Shown: piece by piece, positions 1 through 8,500 of the stretch
Numbering within the stretch: position 1 is the stretch's first letter
Layout of the letters: each line of letters begins with the position of its first letter
Source: an uncultured Clostridia bacterium
Lineage (GTDB): Bacteria; Bacillota; Clostridia; Oscillospirales; Acutalibacteraceae
Reading direction: 5' to 3'
Length of the DNA stretch: 32,826 bases
NCBI GenBank assembly: GCA_944380795.1
Contig: CALWIS010000010.1
Span: 1-32,826, forward strand
Translations under genes and position numbers: made by a program
Notes under the pieces: generated by a model
What the model saw: the letters and a program-made list of their open reading frames with translations, nothing else
Told to the model about the DNA's origin: nothing
Databases searched by the model: none

Positions 1-20
1 GTTTGCTCTCCGGTGGGGCC
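1..20 (+). repeat. Right arm of a terminator-like hairpin, duplicated at 347-366
   Basis: The first 20 bases of the window repeat, base for base, the right half of the hairpin at 331-366. The left half would lie outside the window. Unlike the downstream copy, this one is not followed by a T-run, so it may be a bidirectional or decayed terminator, or the edge of a duplication that flanks the dispersed element at 53-274. Confidence 0.5.
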
Positions 21-52
21 TCAGCGTGTTAATAAAACCATAATGCTCGATC

Positions 53-274
53 AGTTCGCGTGGGAATAATTTTCAATGCGCAGTTGCTCTCCCGCGACAC
101 AAAAATTTTCGCCCCCCTTTTATAAAAGGGGGTAGGGGGTTCAGGGGGGCAACGCCCCTCCTGATCGCCCATCGCAATGGGCGAAACCCCTGTGCTCCCA
201 AAAACGCAGGAAAGGGTGAGAAAACAGCCCGGTGGGCTGTTTTCGAGGGGAAACCCACGTCTGGGGTTTCCCCT
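53..274 (+). repeat. Dispersed multi-hairpin element, copy 1
   Basis: This is one of three related intergenic elements; the others are 1016-1228 on the minus strand and 16652-16872 on the plus strand. It opens with a TTCGCGTGG box and a CCCGCGACACAAAA box. Five hairpins follow in fixed order: H1 at 113-132 (CCCCCTTTT/AAAAGGGGG), H2 at 142-163 (imperfect), H3 at 165-184 (TCGCCCAT, loop CGCA, ATGGGCGA), H4 at 220-244 (11-bp stem, loop GGT) and H5 at 247-273 (GGGGAAACCC/GGGTTTCCCC). Between H3 and H4 lies the conserved ACGCAGGAA stretch. Stems change between copies while pairing is kept. Short open frames across it are not convincing genes. Confidence 0.8.
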
Positions 275-330
275 TAAAACATATCACTTTTATACAACTG
301 TCCATACAGAAAACTTTTCTACAGACTGAA

Positions 331-374
331 GCCCCATCGGAGAGCGGTTTGCTCTCCGGTGGGGCCTTTGTTTT
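331..374 (+). terminator. Rho-independent terminator
   Basis: The left arm GCCCCATCGGAGAGC and right arm GCTCTCCGGTGGGGC pair with one G-T wobble around a GGTTT loop, followed by CTTTGTTTT. It reads on the plus strand, toward the converging ribbon-helix-helix gene at 385-540, and would end any transcript coming from left of the window through copy 1 of the dispersed element. Confidence 0.75.
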
Positions 375-384
375 GCCAAAAGGG

Positions 385-540
385 TTATTCCTGTTTTTGT
401 GAAAGGGACTTAAGATGCTCTTTCAGTACCAGATTGATATATTGAGAAAGGGAACGGTCAGCATCTTCCGCCAGAATTTTTAATTTCTCTACCATATCCT
501 CATCTAACGTGATACTGACTTTTTTCTTTAGCGGCTTCAT
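385..540 (-). CDS. Ribbon-helix-helix (CopG/Arc-type) DNA-binding protein
   Basis: This 51-residue protein begins MKPLKKKVSITLDEDMVEKL. The pattern is that of ribbon-helix-helix regulators: a short beta strand with alternating hydrophobic residues (KVSITLD, about 7-13), helix A (EDMVEKLKILAEDA) and helix B after the RSLSQYINLVLKEHL turn. Such proteins dimerise and bind DNA through the paired strands, and are common as antitoxins and plasmid copy-control repressors. The start ATG has GGAG nine bases upstream. A TATAAT -10 lies at 574-579, but no good -35 is visible. The gene is AT-rich compared with its neighbours and is divergent from the 83-residue gene at 657-908. No toxin gene follows it in the same operon, so an antitoxin role is only a possibility; a self-regulating repressor is the safer reading. 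Confidence 0.8.
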   Translation of the reverse strand: MKPLKKKVSITLDEDMVEKLKILAEDADRSLSQYINLVLKEHLKSLSQKQE

Positions 541-582
541 CCTCTGCAACTCCAAGCATTCGTTGTTAATTCTATTATATTC

Positions 583-634
583 TAAAGTAAGATAGAATAT
601 TGACTATTCTCCTAAAGTAGTATAAAGTAGGATA
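583..634. promoter_or_regulatory. Divergent promoter region with three direct repeats and an inverted repeat
   Basis: Three near-identical 12-base direct repeats, TAAAGTAAGATA (583-594), TAAAGTAGTATA (613-624) and TAAAGTAGGATA (623-634), start 30 and 10 bases apart, so all lie on one helical face. An inverted repeat, AGAATA-TTGAC-TATTCT (594-610), sits between the first two and carries a possible -35 (TTGACT, 600-605) for the rightward gene. Ribbon-helix-helix proteins often bind tandem repeats of this sort, so this is the likely operator of the protein encoded at 385-540. Direct binding is inference. Confidence 0.6.
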
Positions 635-656
635 AAACGGTATAAAGGAAGTAAAC

Positions 657-908
657 ATGATGGAGTTATATAGAGAAATTCTGGAAAACATTTTAAAACA
701 GCAAAAAATAGAGGTATCTTTTCCAGAACTTACCATTGACGCAGCGGAGATTATCAATTTGGAATGTTACAAAGCTTTATCACAAATTAAAGATGTCATT
801 TACGACGATACACTGGAAGATAGAGAATGTTTTCAAAAAATTGAAGAAATCATTTGTATTTTAGAATCCCATGGGATTTGGGGAAGTGCCCGACATGATT
901 TTATATAA
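657..908 (+). CDS. Conserved small acidic protein of unknown function
   Basis: This 83-residue protein begins MMELYREILENILKQQKIEV. AAGGAA lies six bases before the first ATG; a second ATG follows directly. It is predicted almost entirely helical and acidic, with no signal peptide or membrane segment and no recognisable catalytic motif. The middle (residues 35-66, with the motif DVIYDDTLEDRECFQKIEEI) and the C-terminal GSARHDF resemble a family of small hypothetical proteins in gut Firmicutes, from memory only. The gene is AT-rich and is transcribed away from the ribbon-helix-helix gene through a shared repeat-rich promoter region, which suggests common control. Function is not known; a toxin partner is possible but nothing in the sequence shows it. 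Confidence 0.75.
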   Translation: MMELYREILENILKQQKIEVSFPELTIDAAEIINLECYKALSQIKDVIYDDTLEDRECFQKIEEIICILESHGIWGSARHDFI

Positions 909-920
909 AAGATTTTATTC

Positions 921-960
921 AAAAACAGAGAAAAAGGGCCCCTTTTTCAAGGAGCCCTTT
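921..960 (-). terminator. Rho-independent terminator for the trpS transcript
   Basis: A 12-bp stem with one mismatch (933-944 with 949-960) is followed, reading leftward, by TTTTTCTCTGTTTTT. It would end the trpS transcript after it has passed through dispersed element copy 2. On the plus strand it lacks a T-run but could still help end the 657-908 gene, whose stop is 25 bases away. Confidence 0.65.
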
Positions 961-1015
961 CAGCTTATCAAAAAATCTGCATGGCTGTTAGAATACGCAG
1001 GCAGAAATCTTTAAA

Positions 1016-1228
1016 GGGGAAACCCCAAACGTGGGTTTCCCCTGGAAAACTGTCCACTGGACAGTTTTCCACCCCTTCCTGCGTTTTGGAAGCATAAGGA
1101 GTTCCGCTCTCTGCGGAGAGCGGCCAAAGGCCCTGCCTTTGGAATCCGCGATTTTTTGAAAAAAATCGAGTAAAACTTTTGTGTCGCGGGAAAGCAAGAG
1201 CAAATGGGAAACTGCTTCCACGCGAACT
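1016..1228 (-). repeat. Dispersed multi-hairpin element, copy 2
   Basis: Read on the minus strand, the element opens with AGTTCGCGTGG, then CCCGCGACACAAAA, and then H1 (1150-1167, GATTTTTT/AAAAAATC), H2 (1124-1142, CCAAAGGC/GCCTTTGG), H3 (1104-1123, identical to copy 3, loop CGCA), H4 (1044-1070, 12-bp stem GGAAAACTGTCC/GGACAGTTTTCC, loop AGT) and H5 (1016-1039). It lies between the trpS stop and the terminator at 921-960, so it is probably transcribed as the trpS 3' untranslated region. In H4 both arms differ from copies 1 and 3 in a compensating way. Confidence 0.8.
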
Positions 1229-1263
1229 TCTCTGCCTACTGATCTTTTTTAGCAGCTTTGTTC

Positions 1264-2283
1264 TTACTTTCTCCCCAAAGGCAGGAAGCCCACCTTCTTC
1301 ATCACCTTCCCCAAAGTCCGGTAGGCAATCCGCGCGGCCTTTTCCGCGTTCTCGGTGTAGCACTGCTCCAAATAGGATTTATCTTTAATCAACTGGGCAA
1401 ACCGCTCCTGAATGGGACGCAAATGCTCGATCACGGCTTCGCCCACGGCTGCCTTGAAATCGCCGTAACCCTTGCCGGCAAATTCCGCTTCGATCTCCTC
1501 ATAGCTCTTGCCAGTGACGCAGGAATAAATACCCATCAGGTTATTCACGCCATCTTTTCCCTCGCCATAGTGCACGCTGGCTTCGCTGTCGGTGACCGCC
1601 CGCTTGAATTTGCGCATAATGTCCTCCGGCTTATCCAGCAGGGCAATATAGCCGTTGGCGTTTTCGTCAGACTTGGACATCTTCCGGCTGGGGTCCTGCA
1701 AAGACATAATCCGGGCGCCGGTTTTGGGAATATAGCCGTCCGGCACCTTAAAGGTGGGGCTGTAAATGCCGTTAAACCGCTCGGCAATGTTCCGGGTCAA
1801 CTCCAGATGCTGCTTCTGGTCGGCGCCTACTGGCACCAGGTCTGCCTGATACAGCAGAATATCCGCCGCCATCAGGCTGGGATAGGTGAACAGTCCGGCG
1901 TTGATGTTCTCCGGGTGCTTCTGGGACTTATCCTTAAACTGGGTCATGCGGGAAAGCTCTCCAAACTGGGTATAGCAGTTGAGCACCCAAGCCAGCTCCG
2001 CATGGGCGGGAACCTGGCTCTGGATAAAGAACAGGCTCTTGTTGAGGTCGATACCGCAGGCCAGCAGCAGCGCATAAGCTTCCAGGGTGTTTTTGCGGAA
2101 TGTGGCCGGGTCTTGGCGCACGGTAATGGTGTGCAGGTCGGCCAGGGCATAAATGCAGTCATAATCATCCTGCAAAGAAATCCAGTTTTTCAGAGCGCCC
2201 AGATAATTGCCCAGGGTAATGGTGCCGCTGGGCTGGATTGCGCTGAAAATCACCGGTTTGCGTTCAGTTTGTACGGTTTCCAT
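1264..2283 (-). CDS. trpS: Tryptophan--tRNA ligase
   Basis: This 339-residue class I aminoacyl-tRNA synthetase charges tRNA-Trp with tryptophan in the cytoplasm, using ATP. The HIGH-equivalent signature of TrpRS is at residues 18-31 (PSGTITLGNYLGAL), and the KMSKS loop is exact at residues 201-205, followed by DENANGYI. Length matches the bacterial family (about 325-345). The start ATG at 2283 has GGAGGT a suitable distance upstream. The gene is monocistronic: a T-box leader and promoter lie upstream (2341-2646), and a repeat element plus terminator lie downstream. The leader shows that expression rises when tRNA-Trp is uncharged. Confidence 0.97.
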   Translation of the reverse strand: METVQTERKPVIFSAIQPSGTITLGNYLGALKNWISLQDDYDCIYALADLHTITVRQDPATFRKNTLEAYALLLACGIDLNKSLFFIQSQVPAHAELAWVLNCYTQFGELSRMTQFKDKSQKHPENINAGLFTYPSLMAADILLYQADLVPVGADQKQHLELTRNIAERFNGIYSPTFKVPDGYIPKTGARIMSLQDPSRKMSKSDENANGYIALLDKPEDIMRKFKRAVTDSEASVHYGEGKDGVNNLMGIYSCVTGKSYEEIEAEFAGKGYGDFKAAVGEAVIEHLRPIQERFAQLIKDKSYLEQCYTENAEKAARIAYRTLGKVMKKVGFLPLGRK

Positions 2284-2340
2284 GAGTTAGGACCTCCAAA
2301 AGTAATTTTTCCGTAAATGGGCGAAAAGAAAACGTAGTGA

Positions 2341-2611
2341 AAAAACAAAAAGCTCCCGTCCCAAAAGGGACAGGAGCTGTCATTTCCTGCGGTACCACCC
2401 AAATTGGCGCTATGCGCCCGCTCTTTTCTCACGCGGATACGTGAGCTCCCCTGATAACGGGCAGAGTCCCCGTCGAAGGCTACTGGGAAACCCGTTCGCC
2501 TCGCCCTCCCGGGCCCACTCCACAGCCGGATACTGCCGCGATTCCACCCTCCGCGGCTCTCTGCAAGCTCCTGTACCGTGTACTTTTCCCGGTCATCGGT
2601 TTATCTTATTG
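2341..2611 (-). ncRNA. T-box leader (tRNA-Trp sensing) of trpS
   Basis: On the minus strand the leader starts after the promoter at 2618-2646. It carries a GATGACCGGGAAAAGTA stem I start and an AGAGAG element, then GAGTGGGCCC around a candidate TGG specifier codon (2515-2517). The T-box core GGTGGTACCGC follows at about 2390-2400. It ends in a strong terminator hairpin (2351-2378, arms AGCTCC.GTCCC) with a following T-rich tract. In this family uncharged tRNA pairs with the specifier and the T-box and stabilises the antiterminator, letting transcription reach trpS. The TGG specifier fits the downstream gene. The specifier position is by eye and not folded. Confidence 0.93.
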
Positions 2612-2617
2612 GTATCC

Positions 2618-2646
2618 AGTATATCCCTCTTTTCCTGGTTTGTCAA
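2618..2646 (-). promoter_or_regulatory. trpS promoter
   Basis: On the minus strand, TTGACA (2641-2646) and TATACT (2618-2623) are separated by exactly 17 bases. This is close to the sigma-A consensus and places the transcript start at about 2611, just before the T-box stem I. Confidence 0.85.
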
Positions 2647-2732
2647 TGGAAAAAGCAGAAGCTTTCCTCCCCTTTTTTCTTGATGTTTTCTCCGAAAACT
2701 CTGTCGTTTTCTCCGATGCTTTTCCACACATA

Positions 2733-2761
2733 TTTACACGGCCCTCTCCCCGTGATAAGAT
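2733..2761 (+). promoter_or_regulatory. Candidate abfA promoter
   Basis: TTTACA (2733-2738) and TAAGAT (2756-2761) are spaced by 17 bases, 60 bases before the abfA start. The match is moderate. No clear operator was seen around it. Confidence 0.5.
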
Positions 2762-2821
2762 GCAGACAAAGCCTTTTTTTGGGAAAATGCGACAGAATCA
2801 CACTTTAGGAGGAGATCAATT

Positions 2822-4297
2822 ATGAGCCGGATTACCATCAATCCCGGGGACCGGAAATCCACCATCAGCCGCAACCTGTACGGCAACTTTTCGGAGCATT
2901 TAGGCCGCTGCATCTACAACGGCGTGTTTGTGGGCAAGGATTCCCCCATCCCCAACGTGAACGGGATGCGCACCGATGTGGTGGAAGCCCTGAAGAACAT
3001 CCAACTGCCGGTGCTCCGCTGGCCCGGCGGCTGCTTTGCTGACGAATACCACTGGAAGGATGGCATCGGCCCCCAGGAAAGCCGTAAGCGCATGGTCAAC
3101 ACCCACTGGGGCGGCGTGGTGGAGGACAACTCCTTCGGTACCCACGAATTTTTGGAGCTGTGCCGCCAAGTAGGCTGCGAGCCCTACATCAACGGCAACC
3201 TGGGCTCCGGTACTGTGCAGGAGATGAGCGAATGGGTGGAGTACATGACCTTTGATGGCATTTCCCCCATGGCGGAGCTGCGAGTAAAGAATGGTCAGGA
3301 AAAGCCTTGGAAGATCCGCTATTTCGGCGTTGGCAACGAGAGCTGGGGCTGCGGCGGCAATATGCGCCCCGAATTCTATGCCGATGAGTTCCGCCGCTAC
3401 CAAACCTACCTGCGCAATTATGGCGACAACAAGCTTTATAAAATCGCCTGCGGCCCCAATGCCGACGATTATAATTGGACCGATACCGTCATGGAGATTG
3501 CCGGACGTTATATGGACGCCCTGACCCTCCACTACTACACCATCCCCACCGGCAACTGGGACCACAAGGGAAGCGCCTTGGGCTTTAGCCGGGAGGAATA
3601 CTACTCCACGCTCCGTCGGGCCCTGTATATGCAGGAACTGCTGGACCGCCATATCCAGATCATGGACCGCCGCGACCCGGAAAACCGCGTGGGCCTGATT
3701 GTGGATGAATGGGGCACCTGGTACGACGTGGAGCCGGGCACCAACCCCGGGTTCCTCTATCAGCAGAACACTATGCGTGATGCCATGGTGGCTGCCGCTA
3801 CCCTGAACATCTTCAACGAACACAGCGGCCGGGTGGTCATGGCCAATATCGCCCAGATGGTTAACGTACTCCAGGCCATTATCCTCACCGAGGGCGAGAA
3901 GATGGTCAAGACCCCCACCTACCATATCTTCGACCTGTACAAGCACCACCACGATGCCACTCTGGTATACAGCCATACCGAAACCCAGCAGATCGGCCTG
4001 GGCGACGACCAGGTGCCTCAGGTCAGCGCCTCCGTCTCGGTGGATAAGGACGGCGTGCTCCATGCCACCCTTGCCAATTTGTCCGACGAAAAGGCAGAAG
4101 AGGTAGAACTCGCCTTTGTAAACTTTGTCCCCACTGAGGCTTCCGGCCGCATCCTCTCCGGCAATTCCGGCGATCACAACGACTTTGATCATCCCGACGC
4201 CGTGACCATTCAGGCCATGGAGGGAATCCGGGTAGAGGACGGCAAGCTCTTTGTCACCATGCCCGCCTGCAGCGCTGCGGAGATCACCATCCGATGA
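2822..4297 (+). CDS. abfA: Alpha-L-arabinofuranosidase, GH51
   Basis: This 491-residue intracellular retaining glycosidase removes terminal alpha-L-arabinofuranosyl residues from arabinan or arabinoxylan oligosaccharides. The GH51 acid/base glutamate is E173 in [11 protein letters not shown], and the nucleophile is E296 in [25 protein letters not shown] (65-78) and [11 protein letters not shown] are further family landmarks. The N-terminal (beta/alpha)8 barrel runs to about residue 390 and a beta-sandwich domain completes the C-terminus. No signal peptide is present, so imported oligosaccharides are the likely substrate. The start has AGGAGG nine bases upstream. No arabinose transporter lies nearby. 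Its stop overlaps the start of the next gene by four bases (ATGA). Confidence 0.96.
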   Translation: MSRITINPGDRKSTISRNLYGNFSEHLGRCIYNGVFVGKDSPIPNVNGMRTDVVEALKNIQLPVLRWPGGCFADEYHWKDGIGPQESRKRMVNTHWGGVVEDNSFGTHEFLELCRQVGCEPYINGNLGSGTVQEMSEWVEYMTFDGISPMAELRVKNGQEKPWKIRYFGVGNESWGCGGNMRPEFYADEFRRYQTYLRNYGDNKLYKIACGPNADDYNWTDTVMEIAGRYMDALTLHYYTIPTGNWDHKGSALGFSREEYYSTLRRALYMQELLDRHIQIMDRRDPENRVGLIVDEWGTWYDVEPGTNPGFLYQQNTMRDAMVAAATLNIFNEHSGRVVMANIAQMVNVLQAIILTEGEKMVKTPTYHIFDLYKHHHDATLVYSHTETQQIGLGDDQVPQVSASVSVDKDGVLHATLANLSDEKAEEVELAFVNFVPTEASGRILSGNSGDHNDFDHPDAVTIQAMEGIRVEDGKLFVTMPACSAAEITIR

Positions 4298-4548
4298 ACC
4301 CTCCCATTTGCCGCCGGTGCCTTCTGCGGGATTTAGATGACGGTTCCTATGCCCGCACGGTGGAGGAATACATCGCCGCCATCCCTCCTAGACAAAAAGC
4401 CTCCTCCGAGGAATACGAGAAGCGCCTTTCCCTGTGCCGGGAATGTTCCCGGCTGGTATCCGGTATGTGCAGCCTGTGCGGCTGTTTTGTGGAGGCCCGA
4501 GCGGCGAAAGCTTCCCAGCATTGCCCCGATACCCCCTCCCATTGGTAA
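4294..4548 (+). CDS. DUF6171-type cysteine-rich small protein
   Basis: This 84-residue protein has eight cysteines: CxxC at 6-9, CxxC at 48-51, CxxCxC at 59-64, and C77. The pattern suggests one or two bound zinc ions. The order CRRCLLRD, a central YIAAI/YEKRL helical part and a [16 protein letters not shown] tail matches my recollection of the DUF6171 family in Clostridia; its function is unknown. It overlaps abfA by ATGA, so it is translationally coupled to it, and it is followed directly by a terminator, making a two-gene unit. Co-transcription with a glycosidase need not mean a shared function. Confidence 0.8.
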   Translation: MNPPICRRCLLRDLDDGSYARTVEEYIAAIPPRQKASSEEYEKRLSLCRECSRLVSGMCSLCGCFVEARAAKASQHCPDTPSHW

Positions 4549-4551
4549 TGT

Positions 4552-4590
4552 ATCCCCCTTTCCGACAAATAGCGGGAAGGGGGATTTTTC
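4552..4590 (+). terminator. Terminator after the abfA operon
   Basis: The arms ATCCCCCTTTCC and GGGAAGGGGGAT pair around an ACAAATAGC-type loop, followed by TTTTTCTTT on the plus strand. Confidence 0.88.
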
Positions 4591-4727
4591 TTTGCCCCAG
4601 AATTGTCATTTTTCCCAATCAAATCCACCGGTTCCCCCACTTCTCCCCTACCCTTCTAAAAAGCTGGCGGTTTTCCAGAATTTCCCTTTATTTTTTGGTT
4701 TTTTGCTGTTCATCTCCTGGGGAAATA

Positions 4728-4736
4728 TGCTATACT
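4728..4736 (+). promoter_or_regulatory. Extended -10 promoter for rlmB
   Basis: TGCTATACT is an extended -10 (TGN before TATACT) 41 bases before the rlmB start. The -35 region is weak, as is usual for extended -10 promoters. Confidence 0.55.
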
Positions 4737-4776
4737 GATATATGATTGCTTGCAAACAAGAAAGGCGGATACCATC

Positions 4777-5553
4777 ATGATACAAAACCAAGAAAAAGCC
4801 CCTGCTCGGGGAGAAGATATTATTGCCGGCCGCAACGCCGTCAGTGAAGCGCTGAAGGCAGGCCGCACCATTGACACCCTCTACATCACCCGTGGAAACC
4901 ATTCCGGCCCACTTTCGGTGCTCATTGCCAAAGCCAAAAAGGCAGGAGCCGTTATTAAAGAAGCCGACAGCCGCAAGCTGGACTCCCTGTGCGGCAATGC
5001 CAACCATCAAGGCGTGGTGGCGGTGGCCGCAGTCAAGGAATTTTCCCAGATGGAGGATATTTTCGCTCTGGCAGAGGAACGGGGAGAAGCCCCGTTTTTG
5101 ATTCTGTGCGACGAATTGGAAGATCCTCACAACCTGGGCGCGGTGCTGCGTATTGCCGAATGTGCCGGCGCCCATGGCGTAGTCATTCCCAAGCGGCGTT
5201 CGGTGGGCCTCACCTATGCGGTGGGCAAAGCCTCTGCTGGCGCGGTGGAATATGTGCCGGTGGTACGGGTGAACAATATGGCAGCCACTATTGATGAATT
5301 AAAAGAAAATGGCGTGTGGATCTACACCGCCGATATGGACGGTCAGCCCTGGTGCCAGGTGGATTACACCGGCCCTGCCGCCGTTGTGGTGGGCAGCGAA
5401 GGCTCCGGCGTCAGCCGTCTGGTGCGGGAAAAATCCGATTTTATCATCTCCCTGCCCATGAAGGGGAAAATCAATTCCCTTAACGCCTCGGTAGCCTGTG
5501 GCGTGGTTTGCTATGAGATCGCCCGCCAGCGGGCCGGACTGAAAAGCCGCTAA
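4777..5553 (+). CDS. rlmB: 23S rRNA (guanosine-2'-O)-methyltransferase, RlmB/TrmH family
   Basis: This 258-residue SpoU-class methyltransferase transfers methyl from S-adenosylmethionine to a ribose 2'-OH. By family the target is G2251 of 23S rRNA, in the peptidyl-transferase region. An N-terminal RNA-binding domain spans about 1-80. The C-terminal knotted SPOUT domain shows all three signatures: DPHNLGAVLRIAE, VVVGSEGSGVSRLV and ISLPMKGKINSLNASVACG. An in-frame TTG at 4750 exists, but AAAGGCGG eight bases before ATG 4777 supports the shorter start. It is followed 29 bases later by the large membrane protein gene. Specificity within the TrmH family cannot be proved by sequence alone. Confidence 0.9.
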   Translation: MIQNQEKAPARGEDIIAGRNAVSEALKAGRTIDTLYITRGNHSGPLSVLIAKAKKAGAVIKEADSRKLDSLCGNANHQGVVAVAAVKEFSQMEDIFALAEERGEAPFLILCDELEDPHNLGAVLRIAECAGAHGVVIPKRRSVGLTYAVGKASAGAVEYVPVVRVNNMAATIDELKENGVWIYTADMDGQPWCQVDYTGPAAVVVGSEGSGVSRLVREKSDFIISLPMKGKINSLNASVACGVVCYEIARQRAGLKSR

Positions 5554-5582
5554 AACAACCCCTATTTGACACAAAAGGAAGT

Positions 5583-8500
5583 GTGAACAGCTTCATGGAA
5601 GATAAGAACCGCTCCAACGAGCAAATGCTGGAGGAGATTCTGCAAGAGGCCCATACCCTGCGGGAATCCCATAAAACCGCTGAAACAGCGGAAACGGAGT
5701 CCCCTCCCCAGAGCCCGGAGACCATGGGGCAGGCCGAAAAAGGCAAAAAACAGCGCAAATGGCCTTTTGGTCGCCGGGATCGCCACTATGCTGTAGAAGA
5801 ACCGGATGAAACCGAGGATATTTACTATGGTCTGCAGCTCAAACCCATTGAAGAATTTCAAAAAGATATGCAGGATACCGGGGAGCAGCCTTTAACCCCC
5901 AACCAACCTACAGAGGAATATTCCTTTCTATTTGATAACTCCCCGGAAGGGGAACTGGATGAAGAGATTGCCAACCGGTTCCGAGAACTACATAACGACC
6001 GCCGCCGCAGGGTAAAAGAAGCTCTGGAATCCGAGGGATTGGATTTTCATCAGGTAGTTTCTGAATTTGGGGCAATCCAGCCCCTGCCCAAAAAAACCGG
6101 CGTCGACCACGGAAAAGAAATTTTTTCCGTTTCACCAGGGGCCAAAACTCAATCCCCGGAGATCTCTGCCCCTTCTTCCGTATCTAAAGAACCGCCTACC
6201 GGTTCCTTACCGGATACTGATGCCAAGACTGCTACTACAGAAGTCCCAATAGCACGCCCCTCCCTTGGCGTATTAAAACCAGATGATGATGAATTTACCG
6301 TTGACGCGATTCTGGCCCAGGTACGGGAAAAAAATCTGCGCACCGTGCGGGCACAAACTCCCCCTGTAGATTCTCAGCAGGAACCTGTTCCGGTAAAGGA
6401 TGAGTCTTTGCCCTCCACATCTTCTGCATCTCAGCCTACCGTGCAAGCTGTGTCTACTGTGCAGAAGGAAGTTGCAGAGCCTAAGACCGCTGCACAAACT
6501 ACCACTTCTGCCCAAGAGGAGCCGGTAGATTCTAAGTCTGCAGCAGAAGCAGCAGCTCCTGTGCAGGAAGAACCTGCCCAAACACAAGATGCTGTAAAAA
6601 ACACTGTTTCTCCTGTCGAGGAAGCACCAGCGAACTCTCAGCCCGCGGCAAAAGCTGCGGCCCCTGTACAGGAAGCAGCGGCAAAACACCAGCCTGCGAC
6701 CAAAACAGAAGCTCCTGCGAAAAAAGAGGCCTCCTCATCAAAAGAGGAGCCCGCTCCCTCAGAACCAAACCCCTTTGTGGACGAAACGCCCCGCCAGCCT
6801 AAAATGCCTCGGGAAGCCCGGGAAGGCCCTTCTTATGCCCCGCATACCAAGCCCGTACATTTGATGGACATGAACGTATTGGATTTTGCTTTACGGGAAG
6901 AAGCCAAGTTCTACGAAGAGCAGGTTCAAAAAGAAAAAGAAGAAGAAGCCCGGCGGCGGAAGAAAAAATACATGAAAATGAAGCAACAGAAGGCTCTGGA
7001 AAAAGGTTTTGCCCTCAACGGGGAGGAGCCACAAGAGGATTCCCCGGAAGAACCCCAGGAGCCGGAGGAGGAACTGGAAGATTTCAACTCCCCCTCCGAT
7101 GCCCCTTCTGTCTCTCACGATTTGTGGGCCGGGATGCGGGAACTGATCCTCCGGGTCCTGGTTACCGGTCTGTGTACCGGGCTTTTGGGGCTCTTTGGCC
7201 TGATGGGGGAATTCAACAACCTGTTTAACTGGGACCTTTCCAAAGAAATCACTACTGCTGCCTATATGGCACTAAATGTGATCTTCTTGCTCCTTTCCAT
7301 GGGCTTCTGCTTCCGTATGATTGGCAGCGGTCTCATGGCATTGATCAAATTCCGGGCCAACTCCGACAGCGCCCTCTCTTTGGCATCTATTGCCGCCTTG
7401 ATACAGGCAGTATACGCCTGTTTCTTCCCAGAAGAGGTTATGAGCGGCTCTTTGCATCTATATTCTGTATTGGCTTCTGGTGCCCTGTTCCTTAATTCAG
7501 TGGGTAAATTAGTGATGATCCGCCGGATCTGGAATAACTTCCGCTTTGTCTCCTCCCGGGAGAGCAAATATGCGGTACAGCTCTATGACGATTACAATAC
7601 CTCCCTGAAGCTAGCTCGGGATTGTGTCATGGATTCCCCTGTCATCGCCTATCAGCAAAAAGCGGATTTCCTTTCCCGGTTCCTTCAGTATTCCTATGAA
7701 CCAGACCCCCTGGAAAACAACAGCCAGATCCTGGCTCCCATTGGATTTATCGCCTCTTTGGCTTTATGCGGCGCTACCTTAATGATCTCTCACAGCGCTT
7801 CCCAGGCGATCTCCGCCTTTGCGGCCGCATCCTGTATCTGTGTTCCCTTTACTGGCCTGCTTGGCGGGAACCTTCTGTTGAAAAAACTCTCTGCCCTAGC
7901 TAAAAAATGCGGGGCAATGGCAGTGGGATATCCGGCAGTGGAGAAATTCAGTTCCGTCAACGCGGTGATGCTGGATGCACAAGATCTGTACCCCAAAGGC
8001 ACAGTGGTGCTGGGAGGCATTAAGACCTTTGGAAACCAGCGGATCGATGAAGCCATTTTAGAGGCCACTTCTTTAATGTGTGCCGCTGGCGGACCGTTGG
8101 TAAGTATATTTGATCAGATCATCCAGAGTCGCCGGGAGATCCTCCCCAAGGCAGACAAACCCGTTTATGAAGATGAGCGGGGACTGACCGGCTGGGTATC
8201 CGGCCATCGGGTGCTTATCGGCAATCGTGACCTGCTGGCCGCCCACCATATTGACCCACCCTCTCGGGAATTTGAAAACAAATACACCGCTGGAGGCAAA
8301 AAGGCCGCCTATCTGGCAGTGGGAGGCCAACTGGTGGCCATGTTCCTTCTCACCTACCGTTCCGACTCTCGCCGTGCCCGGGAGCTGCAACGACTGGAAA
8401 CCAATGGTGTGAGTTTGATCGTGCACACCTGCGACCCCAATATTACCAGCAGCTTTTTGGCCAACGCCTTTGGACTGGATCCCCACTCCATCCGGGTACT

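Noticed and set aside
73-258. Small open frames within the dispersed element copies (also 968-1363 and 16676-16888)
   Set aside because: They translate hairpin sequence and run in different frames and strands between copies; the stems, not the protein, are conserved.
2900-4192. A 430-codon open frame antisense to abfA
   Set aside because: It is a shadow of the GH51 gene, without ribosome site or recognisable domains.
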